NCBI GenBank assembly: GCA_021521415.1
Contig: JAIQDT010005781.1
Span: 62,001 to 126,000, forward strand
Source: Bidens hawaiensis
Taxonomy: Eukaryota; Streptophyta; Magnoliopsida; Asterales; Asteraceae
Direction of reading: 5' to 3'
DNA: 64,000 nt
Under the pieces are notes generated by a model. That model did no database searches, had not been told where the DNA came from, and saw only the letters and a list, made by a program, of their open reading frames with translations. Positions 1-11,046 of the stretch are shown here, piece by piece. The first letter of the stretch is position 1; each line of letters opens with the position of its first letter. Position numbers and translations under genes: made by a program.

Positions 1-7
1 AGGTAGG

Positions 8-592
8 ATGGCAAAGTGGGCTGTGAAACTTAGTGCATACGATATCTTGTATGAACCCAGGACAGCCATAAAATCTCAAGCACTTGCCGACTTTGTGGCT
101 GATTTTAGCCAGGATATACTTGAGGAAGTAGAAAAGGAAGTTCAACAACTGGAGATCAAGGAGAGTTGGACTTTGCATACCGATGGTGCCTCCAACATAA
201 GAGGAACAGGTCTAGGTATCCTGCAAAAATCGCCACAGGGGGACATAATACCTCTATCTATAACTTGTGAATTTCATACTATTAATAATGCGGCTGAATA
301 TGAAGCCTTAATAGCTGGTTTGCAATTAGCTAAGGATATGAAGGTCAGGTATCTTCAAGTTTATGTTGAATCTTTGTTATTAGCTAACCATTTAAATGGC
401 TCTTATGAAGTGAATGCGGAAAACTTAGCAAAATATTCAGAAATAGTTAAGAAATTAACTTTGTGTTTAGAAACATTTGATATAGTACAAGTACCAAGGG
501 AAGAGAACACTGAAGCAGATGCCTTAGCAAATTTTTGGCATCAGCTCTCAAGATACCAGATGATGTCAAGATACCTATCGTGCATATCTTGA
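8..592 (+). pseudogene. Tat-type (second) ribonuclease H domain of pol, fragment
   Basis: The first ~45 residues are the tail of the canonical RNase H (KWAVKLSAYDILYEPR and LADFVADF). Residues ~55-180 are the additional RNase H of Tat-lineage elements: WTLHTDGASN carries the first catalytic Asp, NNAAEYEAL the catalytic Glu, and the region around YVESLL the second Asp position, which is Glu here. It would degrade the RNA strand of the RNA:DNA hybrid in reverse transcription. The true frame leaves this reading frame near 530, just after the conserved TEADALAN motif, and continues in the next frame, so there is an indel there. The last ~15 residues are out of frame. The upstream RT lies outside the window. 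Confidence 0.8.
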
Positions 593-1041
593 CTCCAGCA
601 ACGAAGGAGAACCAAGAAGTCCTGGAGACTTCGAATCCTGAAGATAATCCAATATCCTGGGCCCATCCCATAATGCGGTATCTTCATGATAACAAGATTC
701 CAGAAGGAGAAAACCCAAGAGCTTTCCGAATGAAGGTAACCCAGTATATTATCCTAAATAAAACTTTGTATAGAAAATCACTTGCAGGTCCATACTTGAG
801 ATGCTTGGAATATCAAGAAGCACAAGAAGTTCTCAAGGATATACATGAAGGTGATTGTGGAAACCACACTGGGGGCAGAGCCTTAGTATCCAAGATATTG
901 AGGACAGGTTACTTCTGGCCAACAATGAAGAAGGATGTAATGGATTTCTCCAAGAAGTGTGACGCTTGCCAAAGACATAGCAACATATTGCATCAACCAG
1001 CTGAACCATTATATCCTATCATATCCCGTGGCCATTTATGA
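535..1041 (+). pseudogene. Integrase N-terminal zinc-binding region, with RNase H-integrase linker
   Basis: This continues pol in a frame shifted from the upstream piece. Residues ~1-100 are the linker region, including LYRKSLAGPYLRC, typical just before integrase. Residues ~105-150 form the H2C2 zinc-binding domain, with His in IHEGDCGNHTGG and the Cys pair in CDACQRH, preceded by the aromatic GYFWPTM motif. In the family this domain helps integrase multimerise and bind cDNA ends. The frame is lost at about 1030, within the stretch that normally reads into the integrase core, and resumes in the frame starting at 1038. No independent start is implied, because it is part of a polyprotein. Confidence 0.8.
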
Positions 1042-1865
1042 AATGGGGAATGGATATTGTGGGAAAGCTGCCCAAGGCTCCTGGCAGAAAGGTCTTTATG
1101 CTGGCTTTGACAGATTACTTCTCCAAGTGGATCGAAGCAGAGGCATTTGTCCAAGTTAAAGAAAAGGATGTGATCTCATTCATCAAACGCAATATCCTGA
1201 CAAGATTTGGTATCCCGGCAGAGATTGTCTGTGACAATGGATCACAGTTCATCGGTAGTAGAACAACCAACTTTTGTGAAAGTTGGGGAATCAAGATGGT
1301 GACTTCAACTCCAGTACATCCTCAAGCCAATGGTCAAGCAGAGTCAAGTAACAAGATCATCATCAACAATTTAAAGAAGAAATTGGGATCCAAGAAGGGA
1401 AAATGGGCTAAAGAAATACCATTTGTTCTTTGGGCTGATAGAACCACTTCAAAAAATGCAACAAGACAAACACCTTTCTCCTTGGTGTTTGGGGCCGAAG
1501 CTGTTATCCCTACAGAGATGGTGATCCCCACAGCAAGAACCAGCATTCAAGATACTGAGTCCAACAACCAAAGCCTTACTGAAGACCTAGATACCATTAA
1601 TGAACTCAGAGATCTCGCCAAGATCAGAATGGCAGCATACAACAAGAATATTCGGATTCGAAGATTCCAAGTAGGAGATATGGTGTTAAGAAAGGCATTT
1701 CAGAATACCACTAACCCAGCAGATGGAAAGATAGCTCTAAAGTGGGAAGGTCCTTACTTGATCGATTCAGAAGTAGGAAAAGGGGCCTACATGTTAATCA
1801 CTATGGAAGGTGTTCCTATACCAAGAGCTTGGAATGCTATTCATCTTAAGGCATATTTTTGCTAG
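1038..1865 (+). pseudogene. Integrase catalytic core and C-terminal domain
   Basis: The core begins at [12 protein letters not shown], whose Asp is the first residue of the D,D35E triad. The second Asp is in IVCDNGSQF, and the Glu is in HPQANGQAESSNK. The core would join element cDNA ends to target DNA. The C-terminal part carries GDMVLRK and KWEGPYLI, the GPY/F-type module that ends many gypsy integrases. No chromodomain follows, which fits Tat rather than chromoviruses. The segment itself is open for 275 residues and ends at a stop at 1863-1865, the end of pol. Because of the upstream frame breaks it cannot be expressed as part of a full polyprotein. Confidence 0.85.
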
Positions 1866-3150
1866 TATCCTTGATTGGTATGTTCGTATCCTCAATAATT
1901 CAGGATAAAGGTATGTCCCCTCACCTATTATTACATATTTAAACTTTTTATTATCAAGTTTACTGACTTAAGCATCGGAAGGGTGTTAGCCAGGCTAACA
2001 CCCACCCCTCATCAATAGTTTACTGTTTTGCAGTTACCCCAAGGATACGTTAACTTCACAACAGTCAGAGGCTGATCACCTCACACACGAATAAGATATC
2101 CCTGATATCTCCTATGGTTTAAAGGTCTTCACCTTTCCAACGAACACCTGGAGCGCACGAATAAGATATCTTGGATATCTTCTAAGGTTTAAAGGTTTCA
2201 CCTTTCCAACGAACGCCTGGACCGCATGATGATTCGGATATAGTTCGAGGCAGGCGGGCCAGACCAGCTGATAATCCGTTTGTTGTTGGCTATATATTGA
2301 ATCCATAAGATAAGTGGCAGACGTGTCACACATAAGGTTTATAACATTTCCATGTTATCTAAGGTTTATAATATTTTCATGTTATCTCAAGTTTTGGCAT
2401 TTACATGCCCGTATGTTTGGGACTTTCCCCAGTATTATCTCAAGCTTAGACATTTTCATGTCTCTCAAGTAAAGGCCTAGTCGCCAGTGCAAAGGCTTTA
2501 TCGCCAGGATTATCTAACTTTGTTTTGACAGATCGAAGATCGGACAATCACTAAATGGAGAGATGTTACAAGGTTGTTTTTTACTTAGCAAAATTCCAGA
2601 AACATGATACTTCAAGAAGCTCAACAATTGGGGACATCATATGTAAGCTAACTAGATTTATAAATGATCTCCATGATGGTATTCCTTACACTTAGTTCTA
2701 TCACTCAATTTATATTTCAAGGTATGATCTTTTGGTTTGATTGTGATAACTCACACAAGGCATAAGAATATATTATCCTTAAGATATTTTATATGAATTC
2801 CTAACAAGTCTTTTTGATTATGTTTTCTAAAAATGTAAAAGTATTTTTTTGTTCAGGATATATGATCCTCAGGATATTTTAATACGAAGTCTTAAAAGAT
2901 ACTTTTTCTAAGACTATAATTCTCAAAGTACTCAAGAAGCATGTTTTGAATATACATTATTCGAAACAGCAACTTATTTCAAAAAATTAAAGACATGTAA
3001 TATTCCAACTAAAACTTGTAAGTTACTGAACACAATGCCTAAAGCCAAAAGATTATATTATTACTAATCATAAGTGTAAAGTAAAAAGGCAACACTGGGT
3101 TTCGTCTTGAAAAGCCAAGATCCCTCCACCCATGTATCCTAATTTCCTAA
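1866..3150 (+). other. Non-coding region after pol of the first Tat element
   Basis: No sense ORF of note lies here. It contains an imperfect duplication of a ~68-bp unit (see 2088-2223), short repeats around GGTTTATAA and CATGTTATCT at 2330-2400, and many copies of the word TATCCT that recur across the element. It separates integrase from the antisense gene. Confidence 0.5.
2088..2223. repeat. Two tandem copies of a ~68-bp unit
   Basis: Each copy starts near CACACGAATAAGATATC or CGCACGAATAAGATATC and runs through CACCTTTCCAACGAAC and CCTGGA. The copies differ by a few substitutions and a 1-bp indel. Internal dyads (GATATCC..GGATATC) are visible. Confidence 0.75.
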
Positions 3151-3159
3151 GTATAATAT

Positions 3160-4740
3160 TGTTCAAGACAGAAAAAGTAAATTGTTCAAACAACCATTAC
3201 AACCCAACATCAAACCACCAAACACATAAAAATTGGGCTTAAGCTTTTTCTTTACCGCCATCACTGCCCAATTGCACCTCGCCTCCACTGCATCCTTGAT
3301 CGCCACTTCCACAGCCTCATTTACAGACTTCTCCGTATCACTAGGACCAGCATCCTCCACATTCTCACCATTAAGCTAGGCCAAGACTTTTTCCCAAGCA
3401 GCCACATCCCAAAAAGGAGTCTCCAGCCCCGCATCCTCAGCCTCCTTAGCCATCCTAAGCCGGGACTGGAAAATAGAAACAGCAGCCGATTTCTTTGCTC
3501 CCTCAGTAACCTCCTGGATCTGCATAAGATGATTCGCCTCTTGGTGGACTAGCTCCTTCTTGGCTAGCGAATGTTCTTGCTTCAAGTCCTCGATCTCTTT
3601 CGTCTTCTTATCAAGAAGGCTTGTTTTGGCGTTAACAATCTTCGACATCTCGGGAATACGAATGTTGGCCTCAAGAAGCTTATGATGGAGATCATTGAAT
3701 TTGGAGGATATCAATCCTAGTCCCTGCACAAATCGTAATAACCTCAGCATATGTTATCTACAGGATACAAGGGTAAAACACCAAACATACCTGATTAAAT
3801 TCAAGATCGCATGTCGGAGAGGAATCGGAAGTATCCTGGGTCTTCCTCTTTTTCGAAGCCTTAGCACGACTGACTTCGGGTTTAGGCTGAGGGACAGGAG
3901 CGGCTTCTTTCTTCTTAGTGCTACGAGTAAAGACCAAGCTGTCAATGTCGTCCAAAACAAAAGATGAAACAAATTTACCTACGAGTATACAGGTTAGTAT
4001 CCCTAATCCTTAAAATATCTATACTAACATTTCAGTATGCCTTACCAGACATAACGGAGCTCGTGGATGGAGATGATTCTTAGAGACCGGACTGGGAAAG
4101 AAACGTTCTCTCCTCCTTGTCAATAACGTAGAAAGAAGATGGCTTGCTCTCGGTATCCTTCCTAGGAGGGGCAATCTCGAAGAACTTCAGAGCTGCAAAA
4201 GACAAAAAACATAACAATCAGTAAAGATCTCAGCATATATCTTCAAGATAATGTATCCTACTTTTGGAAACCCAAAGGTAGGGAAGATTCTCAGGATGAG
4301 GAAGAGAATCTCTCCTAACAAAGAAGAATTGTTTCTTCCGTTGGTCGTTATTCTAGGTATTTCTCAGAATAAGTGGAGCTCGGCTGGACTTGGTTTTAAG
4401 AAGATATATTGAAGACCCGTGGCTGCGAAGGTCGTACACAGAAGCAAGCTCAGAAAGGGTGAAGTCAAGATCATGATCGGTAATTAATTTTTCCAAAACA
4501 AACAAGGTCCTCCAAACCATCGGCATGGTTTGGACAAAACTAAGCCCGGTTCTGAAAAAAACTTGGTGGTAAAAGCTGGAAAGGGGTAAGTAAAACCGAT
4601 CTTGAATGGAAAAAACAAAAAACAAATCCAGGTCTTAGAGACAAGATCGAATAAGGCAGCTGGGTCGAAGGGTCGGAAAACGGTTCCCGAAGGGAAGCGG
4701 CCTTCGGATTGTAAGCTCGCAAGAGAGTGAAAGCTTTATT
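3160..4740 (-). pseudogene. Antisense gene of the Tat element (putative gypsy-type transposon domain protein)
   Basis: On -, opposite to pol, several exon-like segments follow one another. 4722-4540 and 4625-4353 contain an FFxTGLSFVQTMP-type stretch and WRTLFVLEKL, like plant proteins annotated 'putative gypsy type transposon domain'. 3972-3754 is basic and contains KASKKRKTQ. 3750-3376 encodes a coiled coil (heptads such as KTKEIEDLKQEHSLAKKELV). 3360-3163 is the end piece. Antisense ORFs between pol and the 3' LTR are known in Tat/Grande-like elements (Grande 'gene 23'). Two better-preserved relatives lie at 22846-25335 and 26063-28550. Exon joins are inferred from segment order only. Function is unknown. 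Confidence 0.55.
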
Positions 4741-4897
4741 TATCCAAGTAATTATAAGGCCAACCTAGGGTTTATTCAAAGGATGGACGAGTGACACATG
4801 TATCAACAATCTACAACGCATGCGAAGATTCAAAATTTAAAATTTGAAAATTTTACAACTGTAACCTATATCTACAGCTGTTAAATTTGGGGACAAT

Positions 4898-5484
4898 TGT
4901 TAGGGCTCGAATTTTCAGTATCCTCAGCAAACATTATACTCAGAATAAATCTAGGATGCGGTATCCTCTAAGGTAACAGGTATCCTAATTATGTAATATA
5001 ACTAATGCGTTGTCTGCTACTTTCCTTGTTTACCAGGTCAAAGATAGTTGCATAAATTCCCCAAAGACTCGCACTTTTCGTTATTAGAGCGTGGCCTATA
5101 AGGAGACGTGCTGATTAAAGGATTTAACGGCTAATTGGACTCATTCCAAAGTTTCCTAAATTATAGGCCATATTGTAAATTTTGTTTTTGTATAAATAGA
5201 TCTACAACCTTTGATCAAAACACACACTCTAGCACTCGAGAACTTACTAGTACTCGCATTCTCTGTAATCATGATCAAAGTTTAAGCTCCACACTTGTAA
5301 TCACCTTTATTATTAATAAACCGGTGGTGATAGTTTTCACCACCCGGGGTTTTTTTCTTAGATAACATGTTTTTTCCTCACAATAAATCTTTGTGTTCAA
5401 GCCATCTTTACAAGCACCTAGTCCCAATTTACTAATTTGGTTACGAAATCACTGTTGTTAAATTTTGACCAAAACATATATATA
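4898..5484 (+). mobile_element. 3' LTR of the first Tat element
   Basis: It starts TGTTAGGGCTCG after a short purine run (TTTGGGGACAA) that may be the polypurine tract. A TATA box (TATAAATAGA) is at 5191-5200, and AATAAA sequences for 3' processing occur at about 5315 and 5383. The right end is not fixed: a CA dinucleotide at ~5484 is one candidate and ~5369 another. No second LTR is in the window to align. Confidence 0.55.
5191..5198 (+). promoter_or_regulatory. LTR TATA box
   Basis: TATAAATA lies in the LTR, about 290 bp after its start and upstream of AATAAA, the usual U3/R arrangement. Confidence 0.6.
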
Positions 5485-5603
5485 TATTAGAACAAACCTA
5501 GTGACTCTTTTAAGGCCGGATCATTAAAACCGGTTTTGTTCAAGATATGGATCAACTCTTCCTCAATCCGGTTTTGAACATAACTTCCAGTTCCAATGTA
5601 TCG

Positions 5604-5677
5604 TTCGGCTTTGAGCCTAATATCCCCACCCTCATTAGTTCGGTTTTGAGCCTAATATCCCCCACCCTCAATAGTTC
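5604..5677. repeat. Tandem duplication of ~36 bp
   Basis: Two consecutive copies of TCGG-YTTTGAGCCTAATATCC with a following CCACCCTCAWTAGT. The second copy has one extra C in the C-run. Confidence 0.8.
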
Positions 5678-5962
5678 GGTATATTCATGTTGGGTTGGGT
5701 TTGACTTTTTCTTCATCTTCCTTCGTGAGACCAGTTTCCGCAGCCTAAGAATTGTTCATAGCTTTTTGCTCTTCTCTTCATTGCGCTTTTGGAAATTCCA
5801 CAAAATGGTAGCCTTTGTTCATCTTGGCATCACTTTTTCCTCACCTCATTGCTAAAGAGAAAGATTCTCTCCCTAAGTTTTTGAGGCATTCTAGGTTTTG
5901 CGAGATGTATGCAGTAAAGAAAATTGAAAACGAAAGAATGCATTCCAGTTCTTTAGGGTCTG

Positions 5963-5993
5963 CCGGTAAAATACCAGTGTTGTATTTTACCGG
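5963..5993. repeat. Perfect 12-bp inverted repeat (hairpin)
   Basis: The arms CCGGTAAAATAC and GTATTTTACCGG match perfectly and are separated by a 7-nt loop. There is no T-run as in a bacterial terminator, and a role is unknown. Confidence 0.85.
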
Positions 5994-6480
5994 TAAGCGG
6001 GATAAAGTGGTAAGTTAAGGTTTTGGGTTTGTGTGGTGTTTTTGGTGATAGGAATAGGTTATGTGATGTTTTGTGTGGGTAAAAATTACCTTTCTTTTTA
6101 TGCAACGCTTCATGTGGTCTTGAAAAGAATGTTCAAGACAAGTTCTAAATTACACAAAACAATTGACTCACTCAATACTCCGCAAAAATATTTATATGGC
6201 ATGAGGCTTATCTCACGGAAACGGAGGGATTGGGTATAAACGCCATGGTTTGCATAAAGTTGTTCTCGTTATTACAAAACTTCTTTTCATTTTTTCATAT
6301 TTGGTTATGATAGATTATTGGTTGGTTATTTTGCAAAAAAGTTTCTTGGAATTATCTTTGGTTTTGTCAAAAAATTATAAATAACTAATGGTCATATTTG
6401 CTACAAAATTAGAGATTTTCAATAATTAGTTGGTTAGTTCAAATAATTTTCCTCCCCACACTTGAATCTCACATTGTTCT

Positions 6481-7199
6481 CAATGTGATTAATCCATAAA
6501 ACTATACAATGAGGCATGGAGGGTAAGTAAATAGGAAAGAAACTTACCTATGGGTTGGACGAAATTTCCGCAGAGCGTCCCCTGTTTTTCGACTATTTCC
6601 CTGTAGTGCTTTCTAAAATTAAAAAATGCACATAACCAACAACCAAATGCAAGATAATAACAAAGAAAATTGAATGTGGAACCCTCCACACTCGGCCTTG
6701 ATGGGCCTATTATAAGTTTGTTCAAATGGCCCAACAAATGGCCAACACCATCATCAAGTTACAACCCAACATAAAGTAAATTGTTTTAAAACACAACCAT
6801 CACAAAATAAAGTCATAAAGCTACCACCACCCGCCCCTTTTTCCCACACCTTATGCCTGATATTACCGCTACTAATTAGTTACCCTGGTCCTAAGGGTTA
6901 AAAGGACCCACTGTCGGTCCATGCGGTCTCCCAGATAACAATGTCCCGCCTCATCTTCGCGTACTCATCAGCACATTGTGCGTCAGATACTGAAATCTGA
7001 CCTGCTAATATGTGAATGGAGGTGGAAGTGTTAGTGTTATAGCGGTCTATCAAATTATGGAGCCCCTTAAATGAATACGGGTCAGGCTGCGATGAGCTGG
7101 CACCAGAGGATGATAGTCCTGGTCCGTTGGGGTGGGAATAGGTGTGGCGATGGGATAGGCGTGGTGGTGTGATCCTACCCTCCTCCGGGGTATGTCATG
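6481..7199 (-). other. Downstream flank of the Athila ORF1-like gene, no clear gene
   Basis: A 249-bp frame on - (6737-6489) has no recognisable motif. Sequence on - near 6557 reads ATAGGTAAGTTTC, like a splice donor. Otherwise nothing is identifiable. Confidence 0.35.
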
Positions 7200-7221
7200 C
7201 AGTGTCATGTCCGCGGGATCC

Positions 7222-8058
7222 TCAGGATCCCAGATCTGGTTGAAGATGTCCTAGAAACGCCACTCTGGTGAATCCATGGAGATCTTCTTGACCATGCCCA
7301 TGTTGATACAATAATCGGTGGTCGAGGGGGGTAGACTTTGGGCTTCGGGTTCCTTCCAGGTCAGCTTGATATGTTCTGTAAAGCTTGTAAATCCATGGCC
7401 CTCCAAAGATCGGTGTTCTGCGCTTCATTGCACTTGCATTTGTCCTAAAAAGCTGATAAAAGAGATAACTTATATTGCAAGGTACGTAGTTCTTGATGTA
7501 GTAGAGGGCCCACAGATATTTAAGGTTCATGAGCCCTTCACTTTGGCCACGCTGTGGCTCAACAATTGGTGAATGTAGAGAAAAAAGTGGATCCTTGAGG
7601 GCGGTGCTATTGGTGCTGCTTGGATTATAGTCTTCGTCACCATAACTTAACTAAACCCATGCCTGCATTCTGGTGTTTCCCAGTTCTGCAATTTCTTTGT
7701 CATCTTCATCTGAAAAAGTAGTCTCGACTTGATACTATAATGCTGTGTCTATCTCATTTTCAGTATAAATCCCCATATCAATTCTCAGCTGGGTCACTGA
7801 GGTGTTGTACTAGACTCCACGAATTCAGAATTTAACTCCCTCATCATCCCAAATATCCAATTTCCTTGTTTTTGTCGAGAAAGAGACCAAAAATTCGTTG
7901 GTTAGCTCGGTTATAGCCCTTCCCTTACAGCTGAACACACGGGCCCATGGTCCCGTTATGAGGCTATTGTACCTCTCAAGTTGGTTTACCTGCCTCAATG
8001 TATCGGTGCAAGCATAAAAGTTTGGTATGGGTCTTCTTTCAGGCATATACAGAGTCAT
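7222..8058 (-). pseudogene. Athila ORF1-like (env-position) protein, degenerate
   Basis: Two pieces on - share the character of the Athila ORF-1 family (Pfam PF03078 as I recall it). The upstream piece (8058-7825) has ITGPWARVFSCKGRAITELT, TNEFLVSFST and WDDEGVKF. The downstream piece (7530-7222) has MNLKYLWALYYIKNYVPCNI and FGGPWIYKLYRTY. Between them, 7824-7531 still reads GIYTENEIDTA and similar family words but has stops and frame changes. In Athila elements this gene sits after pol. Its function is not known, and env-like roles have been proposed on position. This copy cannot be translated through. Confidence 0.6.
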
Positions 8059-9094
8059 TCCCTAGAAATTTCATCTATTTGGGTTCGTTTGTTAAACATG
8101 AGGAACGTGTGGAAGTCATATCCTATTTCAGCCATCTGGAAAAATGTATGAAAATTAGTGAAATAGGTAATAAACAAAAACTAAAACTAGAACAGTGAGT
8201 AAAGCATGCTGGCGTGCTTTTAGAAGCATGTCCCCGTGCTACAGGTTTTTGACATATTTGAACTTAGTTTGACTTCTGTTACCCATGTGGGCGTGTTTAT
8301 GAAAGCACACCTATGCTTTTGGTTTGTTCTGCAACAATTCGGGAATCGAACTTGCGTGTCAACCGGGTTGTCTAAATTTTTATCATCTTGGGTTCGGATT
8401 TTTGGGTATAACAAGTTAAGTACCCGAATCAAAGTGATTCCTATCTAATAACCCACTTAATTCAAGAACTAATCGGGTCTAAAATCAAACCTTTCTTCAA
8501 ACCCTAGTTTCTAACAATTAAGTGGTGGATTTTTAGATTGTTACCCTAATTCATCCAAGAATGTTTCAATTGAATGGGTTCTAGGGTTTAGTTTCAACCC
8601 GATTTTGACTTTCAATGGTCTATTTAACCCTAGAATCAACAAAGAACAATAATTAAACATACCTCTTGAATGGAATTAATGATTAATGGAGGATTTGGAG
8701 GAATTAGGTTTAGGGTCGTTTTTCTCTTGAAGCGGTTGGTTGGGTTTGTGTTTAATGAAAAGTGAAAGTTGGATTTTGATAAAAACAAATAACTAATCTG
8801 TAACTTCGGGCACGCCCCCATGCTTCAGGAAGCACGCCGGCGTGCTGCACAGTGCAGATGGTGATTTTTTATATTTTAACCAATTTTCCAAACTGTACCC
8901 CTTTTTAACGATCAGGACTTGTTTAATTAGAGATTATTTTGTTAAAAACATAGAAAATACTCAAACGTCATTAAACGAAAGGATTACATTCATGGAAAAT
9001 AAACGAAAAATAAAACACACAATACTTTAACTATAACCGAAATCGAGCCTAATGGAGCAAAACAAGGCTCTTAACATTTTCCTAGAGCTTCTAC

Positions 9095-9307
9095 CTAAAA
9101 ACTATTGCTACCAAACAGATCTTGGATGTTTGGTGGAGCCATCTTGGCCTCCACGAGTTTGGTGAGCTTTTTGTTGAGTTTGCCAATTTCTCGGCTTAGG
9201 TAGTCGAGTTTGAAGTTTATCTCATTGTTGCGTTTTTCTGCAATATGGAAACTCTCAAACCGGAGTAGCTCTACCTTGTTCGTGAGCTCTATCTTTCTTT
9301 GATCCAT
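9095..9307 (-). CDS. Small coiled-coil protein B (70 aa)
   Basis: The ATG at 9307 opens a 70-residue frame beginning MDQRKIELTNKVELL. It is charged, heptad-like (LDYLSREIGKLNKKLTKLVE) and ends in PPNIQDLFGSNSF. A TATA box lies 48 bp upstream (9355-9362), and a palindromic module lies 15 bp further upstream (9378-9397). The C-terminal IQDLFG and the 3' flank (AGAGCCTTGTTTTGCTCC) match small ORF C at 14475. Its leader (TCCATCTACTATTCCATTC) also matches the leader of C. I do not recognise the family. It lies between integrase and the ORF1-like gene of the Athila element and may be element-encoded or captured. Translation is not shown. Confidence 0.45.
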   Translation of the reverse strand: MDQRKIELTNKVELLRFESFHIAEKRNNEINFKLDYLSREIGKLNKKLTKLVEAKMAPPNIQDLFGSNSF

Positions 9308-9354
9308 TTAGAAGTGGTATTGTTAGGTATGAATGGAATAGTAGATGGATTTTC

Positions 9355-9362
9355 ATTTTATA
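9355..9362 (-). promoter_or_regulatory. TATA box of small ORF B
   Basis: On - it reads TATAAAAT, 48 bp before the ATG at 9307, with a perfect 14-bp palindrome (9380-9393) just upstream. Confidence 0.5.
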
Positions 9363-9794
9363 GATCATCAGTACGTGAGGCACGCCGGCGTGCTTGGCCA
9401 GGATTTGGAGGAATTAGGGTTAGGGTCGTTTTCTGGAGGAATAAATGTTTCTGATTCAAATAATTATACGACGTTAGTGTGTATCATGCTGAAGATTCTA
9501 GCGTGACCACGCCCCCGTCCTTCAGGAAGCACGCCGGCAGGTTTTTGTCACTGGAATGATTTTCTTTGAGTTTTAACGCGAGAGTTGACGATTTTCGGAG
9601 GACGATTAAGACAAATCAAGATTAAGTCCTAAATTACTTTCATTAATTTAAAATGAGGTACTAAACACAAAATCGGGTTAAGCCCGATTGTCCTAGAAAA
9701 CAATAAAGATAGAGTTAAGCTTAATGTTCCTAAAACTTGTGCCTAATACACTTGATTACAAAATTACAAAGAATATCACTACCAAACTACTTCT

Positions 9795-10073
9795 TTAAAA
9801 CCCGCCGAATGTATCTCCTCCATCAAACGGACCCAGTGGAGGAAGGTAAGTCCAACAGAGAACTTGGCATTGTATTTGCTCGCTAATCTCTCTTAGCTCC
9901 ATTTTGACATTTTCCACCGACTCTGTGAGTTGCAAGAGACGCTGCTCCGCAAGTAGGTTCATTTCCATGAGTTCACGGATGACCTCTTGGAGCTTTAGTA
10001 GTAGTTCGGTTTTGGTTTGAAGTCGGGCTTCACTACGTGGTGCAGGAATTTCCTGGTTTCCTTTAGAGGGCAT
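9795..10073 (-). CDS. Small coiled-coil protein A (92 aa)
   Basis: I chose the ATG at 10073 (MPSKGNQEIPAPRSEARLQ). An in-frame ATG at 10130 lies only 7 nt from the TATA box at 10137-10144 and would be upstream of a normal transcription start. Residues ~20-75 are a strong coiled coil (ELLLKLQEVIRELMEMNLL, then EQRLLQLTESVENVKMELRE). The tail is PLGPFDGGDTFGGF. The words EQRLLQLT recur exactly in ORF C. The palindromic module at 10161-10199 is 16 bp upstream of the TATA box. It lies directly after the end of integrase. Family unknown; possibly a short self-associating protein. Confidence 0.5.
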   Translation of the reverse strand: MPSKGNQEIPAPRSEARLQTKTELLLKLQEVIRELMEMNLLAEQRLLQLTESVENVKMELREISEQIQCQVLCWTYLPPLGPFDGGDTFGGF

Positions 10074-10136
10074 CTTGATCAGTCTGAGGCTATAAGTGGT
10101 TTTGGTTTGGTGCAAGAAATGCACTTGCAAATGCTC

Positions 10137-10144
10137 AATTTATA
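10137..10144 (-). promoter_or_regulatory. TATA box of small ORF A
   Basis: On - it reads TATAAATT, 63 bp before ATG 10073, with a palindromic module 16 bp upstream. Confidence 0.5.
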
Positions 10145-10439
10145 GCCAAACAGACAGGCGGGCACGCCCCTGTGCTTCTTGAAGCACGCTCACGTGTCCC
10201 TCTGCAAATTTTGTTACGAGTCATATTGAACTCAGATTTTTGCAGTGAAGATTCCTGTTCCGTAGATTGCGGTTACGCCCCCGTGTTAACAGAAGCACAC
10301 TGGCATTTTTGTCCTAATTGTTTCTAGTAAATCCTAATATTTACAATGCCTAGTTTATCGAGGGTCTTAGCTAGACCCTGTTTGTCCTATGTTTTTAATG
10401 TTTTGAGTGGAGGATGGTTACCTTCGAGACTCCCTCAAA

Positions 10440-11046
10440 TGGTCCATCGATGTATGGTTTCAATCGATGTCCATTAACTTTGAATTTGTATCCGTTTGAG
10501 CTTGAAATTTCTATCGTCCCATAGTCGAAAACTTTTTTGACTATGTAGGGTCCTGTTCAGTGAGACTTTAATTTTCCTGGGAAAAGACGTAAACAAGCGT
10601 TGTACAATAGTACACGATCACCTATTTGGAATTGCTTATTTCCTTTCAAATGGGCATCATGTAATCGTTTAGTCTTTTCTTTGTAAGACCAGGAGTTCTC
10701 GTATGCCAAAGCTCTTAGTTACTCCAATTCATTAATTTGACTGATTTGGTTTTTACCAGAGGATATTGAATCAAAATTAACTGCTTGGAGAGCCTAAAAG
10801 CTTTGTGTTTTAGCTCGACTGGTAGATGGCATGCTTTCCCATAAACAAGTTGGAAGGGTTTTGTTCCTAGGGGGTCTTATAAGCAGTGCAAAAAGCCCAT
10901 AAAGCATCATCTAACTTTTCTGCCCAATTTTTGTGGTTCATCCCAATAGTCCTTTCGAGGAGCCTCTTGATCCCTCGGTTTGAGACTTCTAACTGCCCAC
11001 TAGTTCATGGGTGATATGGTGTAGCCAATTGGTGGTGAACTCCATA
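10440..11046 (-). pseudogene. Integrase core remainder and C-terminal part, degenerate
   Basis: On -, after the piece ending at 11047, translated fragments keep the order of a gypsy integrase tail. They include words corresponding to the region after the catalytic Glu and to the stretch around 10550-10620 (the GD..LLY type motif and KLKSHW-like end). Several stops interrupt them. It is the decayed end of pol of the Athila element. Confidence 0.5.

Larger units (their letters stand above)
1..5484 (+). mobile_element. Tat-lineage Ty3/gypsy retrotransposon, left-truncated by the window
   Basis: This is the 3' half of an LTR retrotransposon read on +. In order it holds RNase H, integrase zinc domain, integrase core and C-terminal domain, a ~3-kb region without sense genes but with an antisense gene, and a 3' LTR starting at 4898. 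A second RNase H of the plant Tat type directly before integrase, and a long 3' region carrying an antisense ORF, are known traits of Tat/Grande-like elements. The coding part has two frame changes within 1.9 kb, so this copy is dead. The right LTR boundary is uncertain because no partner LTR lies in the window. Confidence 0.8.
5485..6480. other. Unassigned DNA with small repeats
   Basis: No recognisable gene. Short open frames here (for example from ATG 5547 and ATG 6033 on +) resemble nothing I know. The stretch holds a ~36-bp direct duplication at 5604-5677 and a strong hairpin at 5963-5993. GGTAAGT-like and polypyrimidine sequences occur, so a decayed gene is possible but unsupported. Confidence 0.4.
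8203..10310. repeat. Seven copies of a GC-rich palindromic module (CACGCC..GGCGTG family)
   Basis: Copies lie at 8203-8241, 8283-8320, 8809-8850, 9378-9397, 9506-9541, 10161-10199 and 10272-10310. The fullest form is two linked dyads: GCACGCCCCCGTGCTTC, then AGGAAGCACGCC followed by GGCGTGCT. At 9380-9393 the core GCACGCCGGCGTGC is a perfect 14-bp palindrome. They stand out from AT-rich surroundings. Two of them (9378 and 10161) sit 15-16 bp upstream of TATA boxes of small ORFs on -. Confidence 0.85.
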
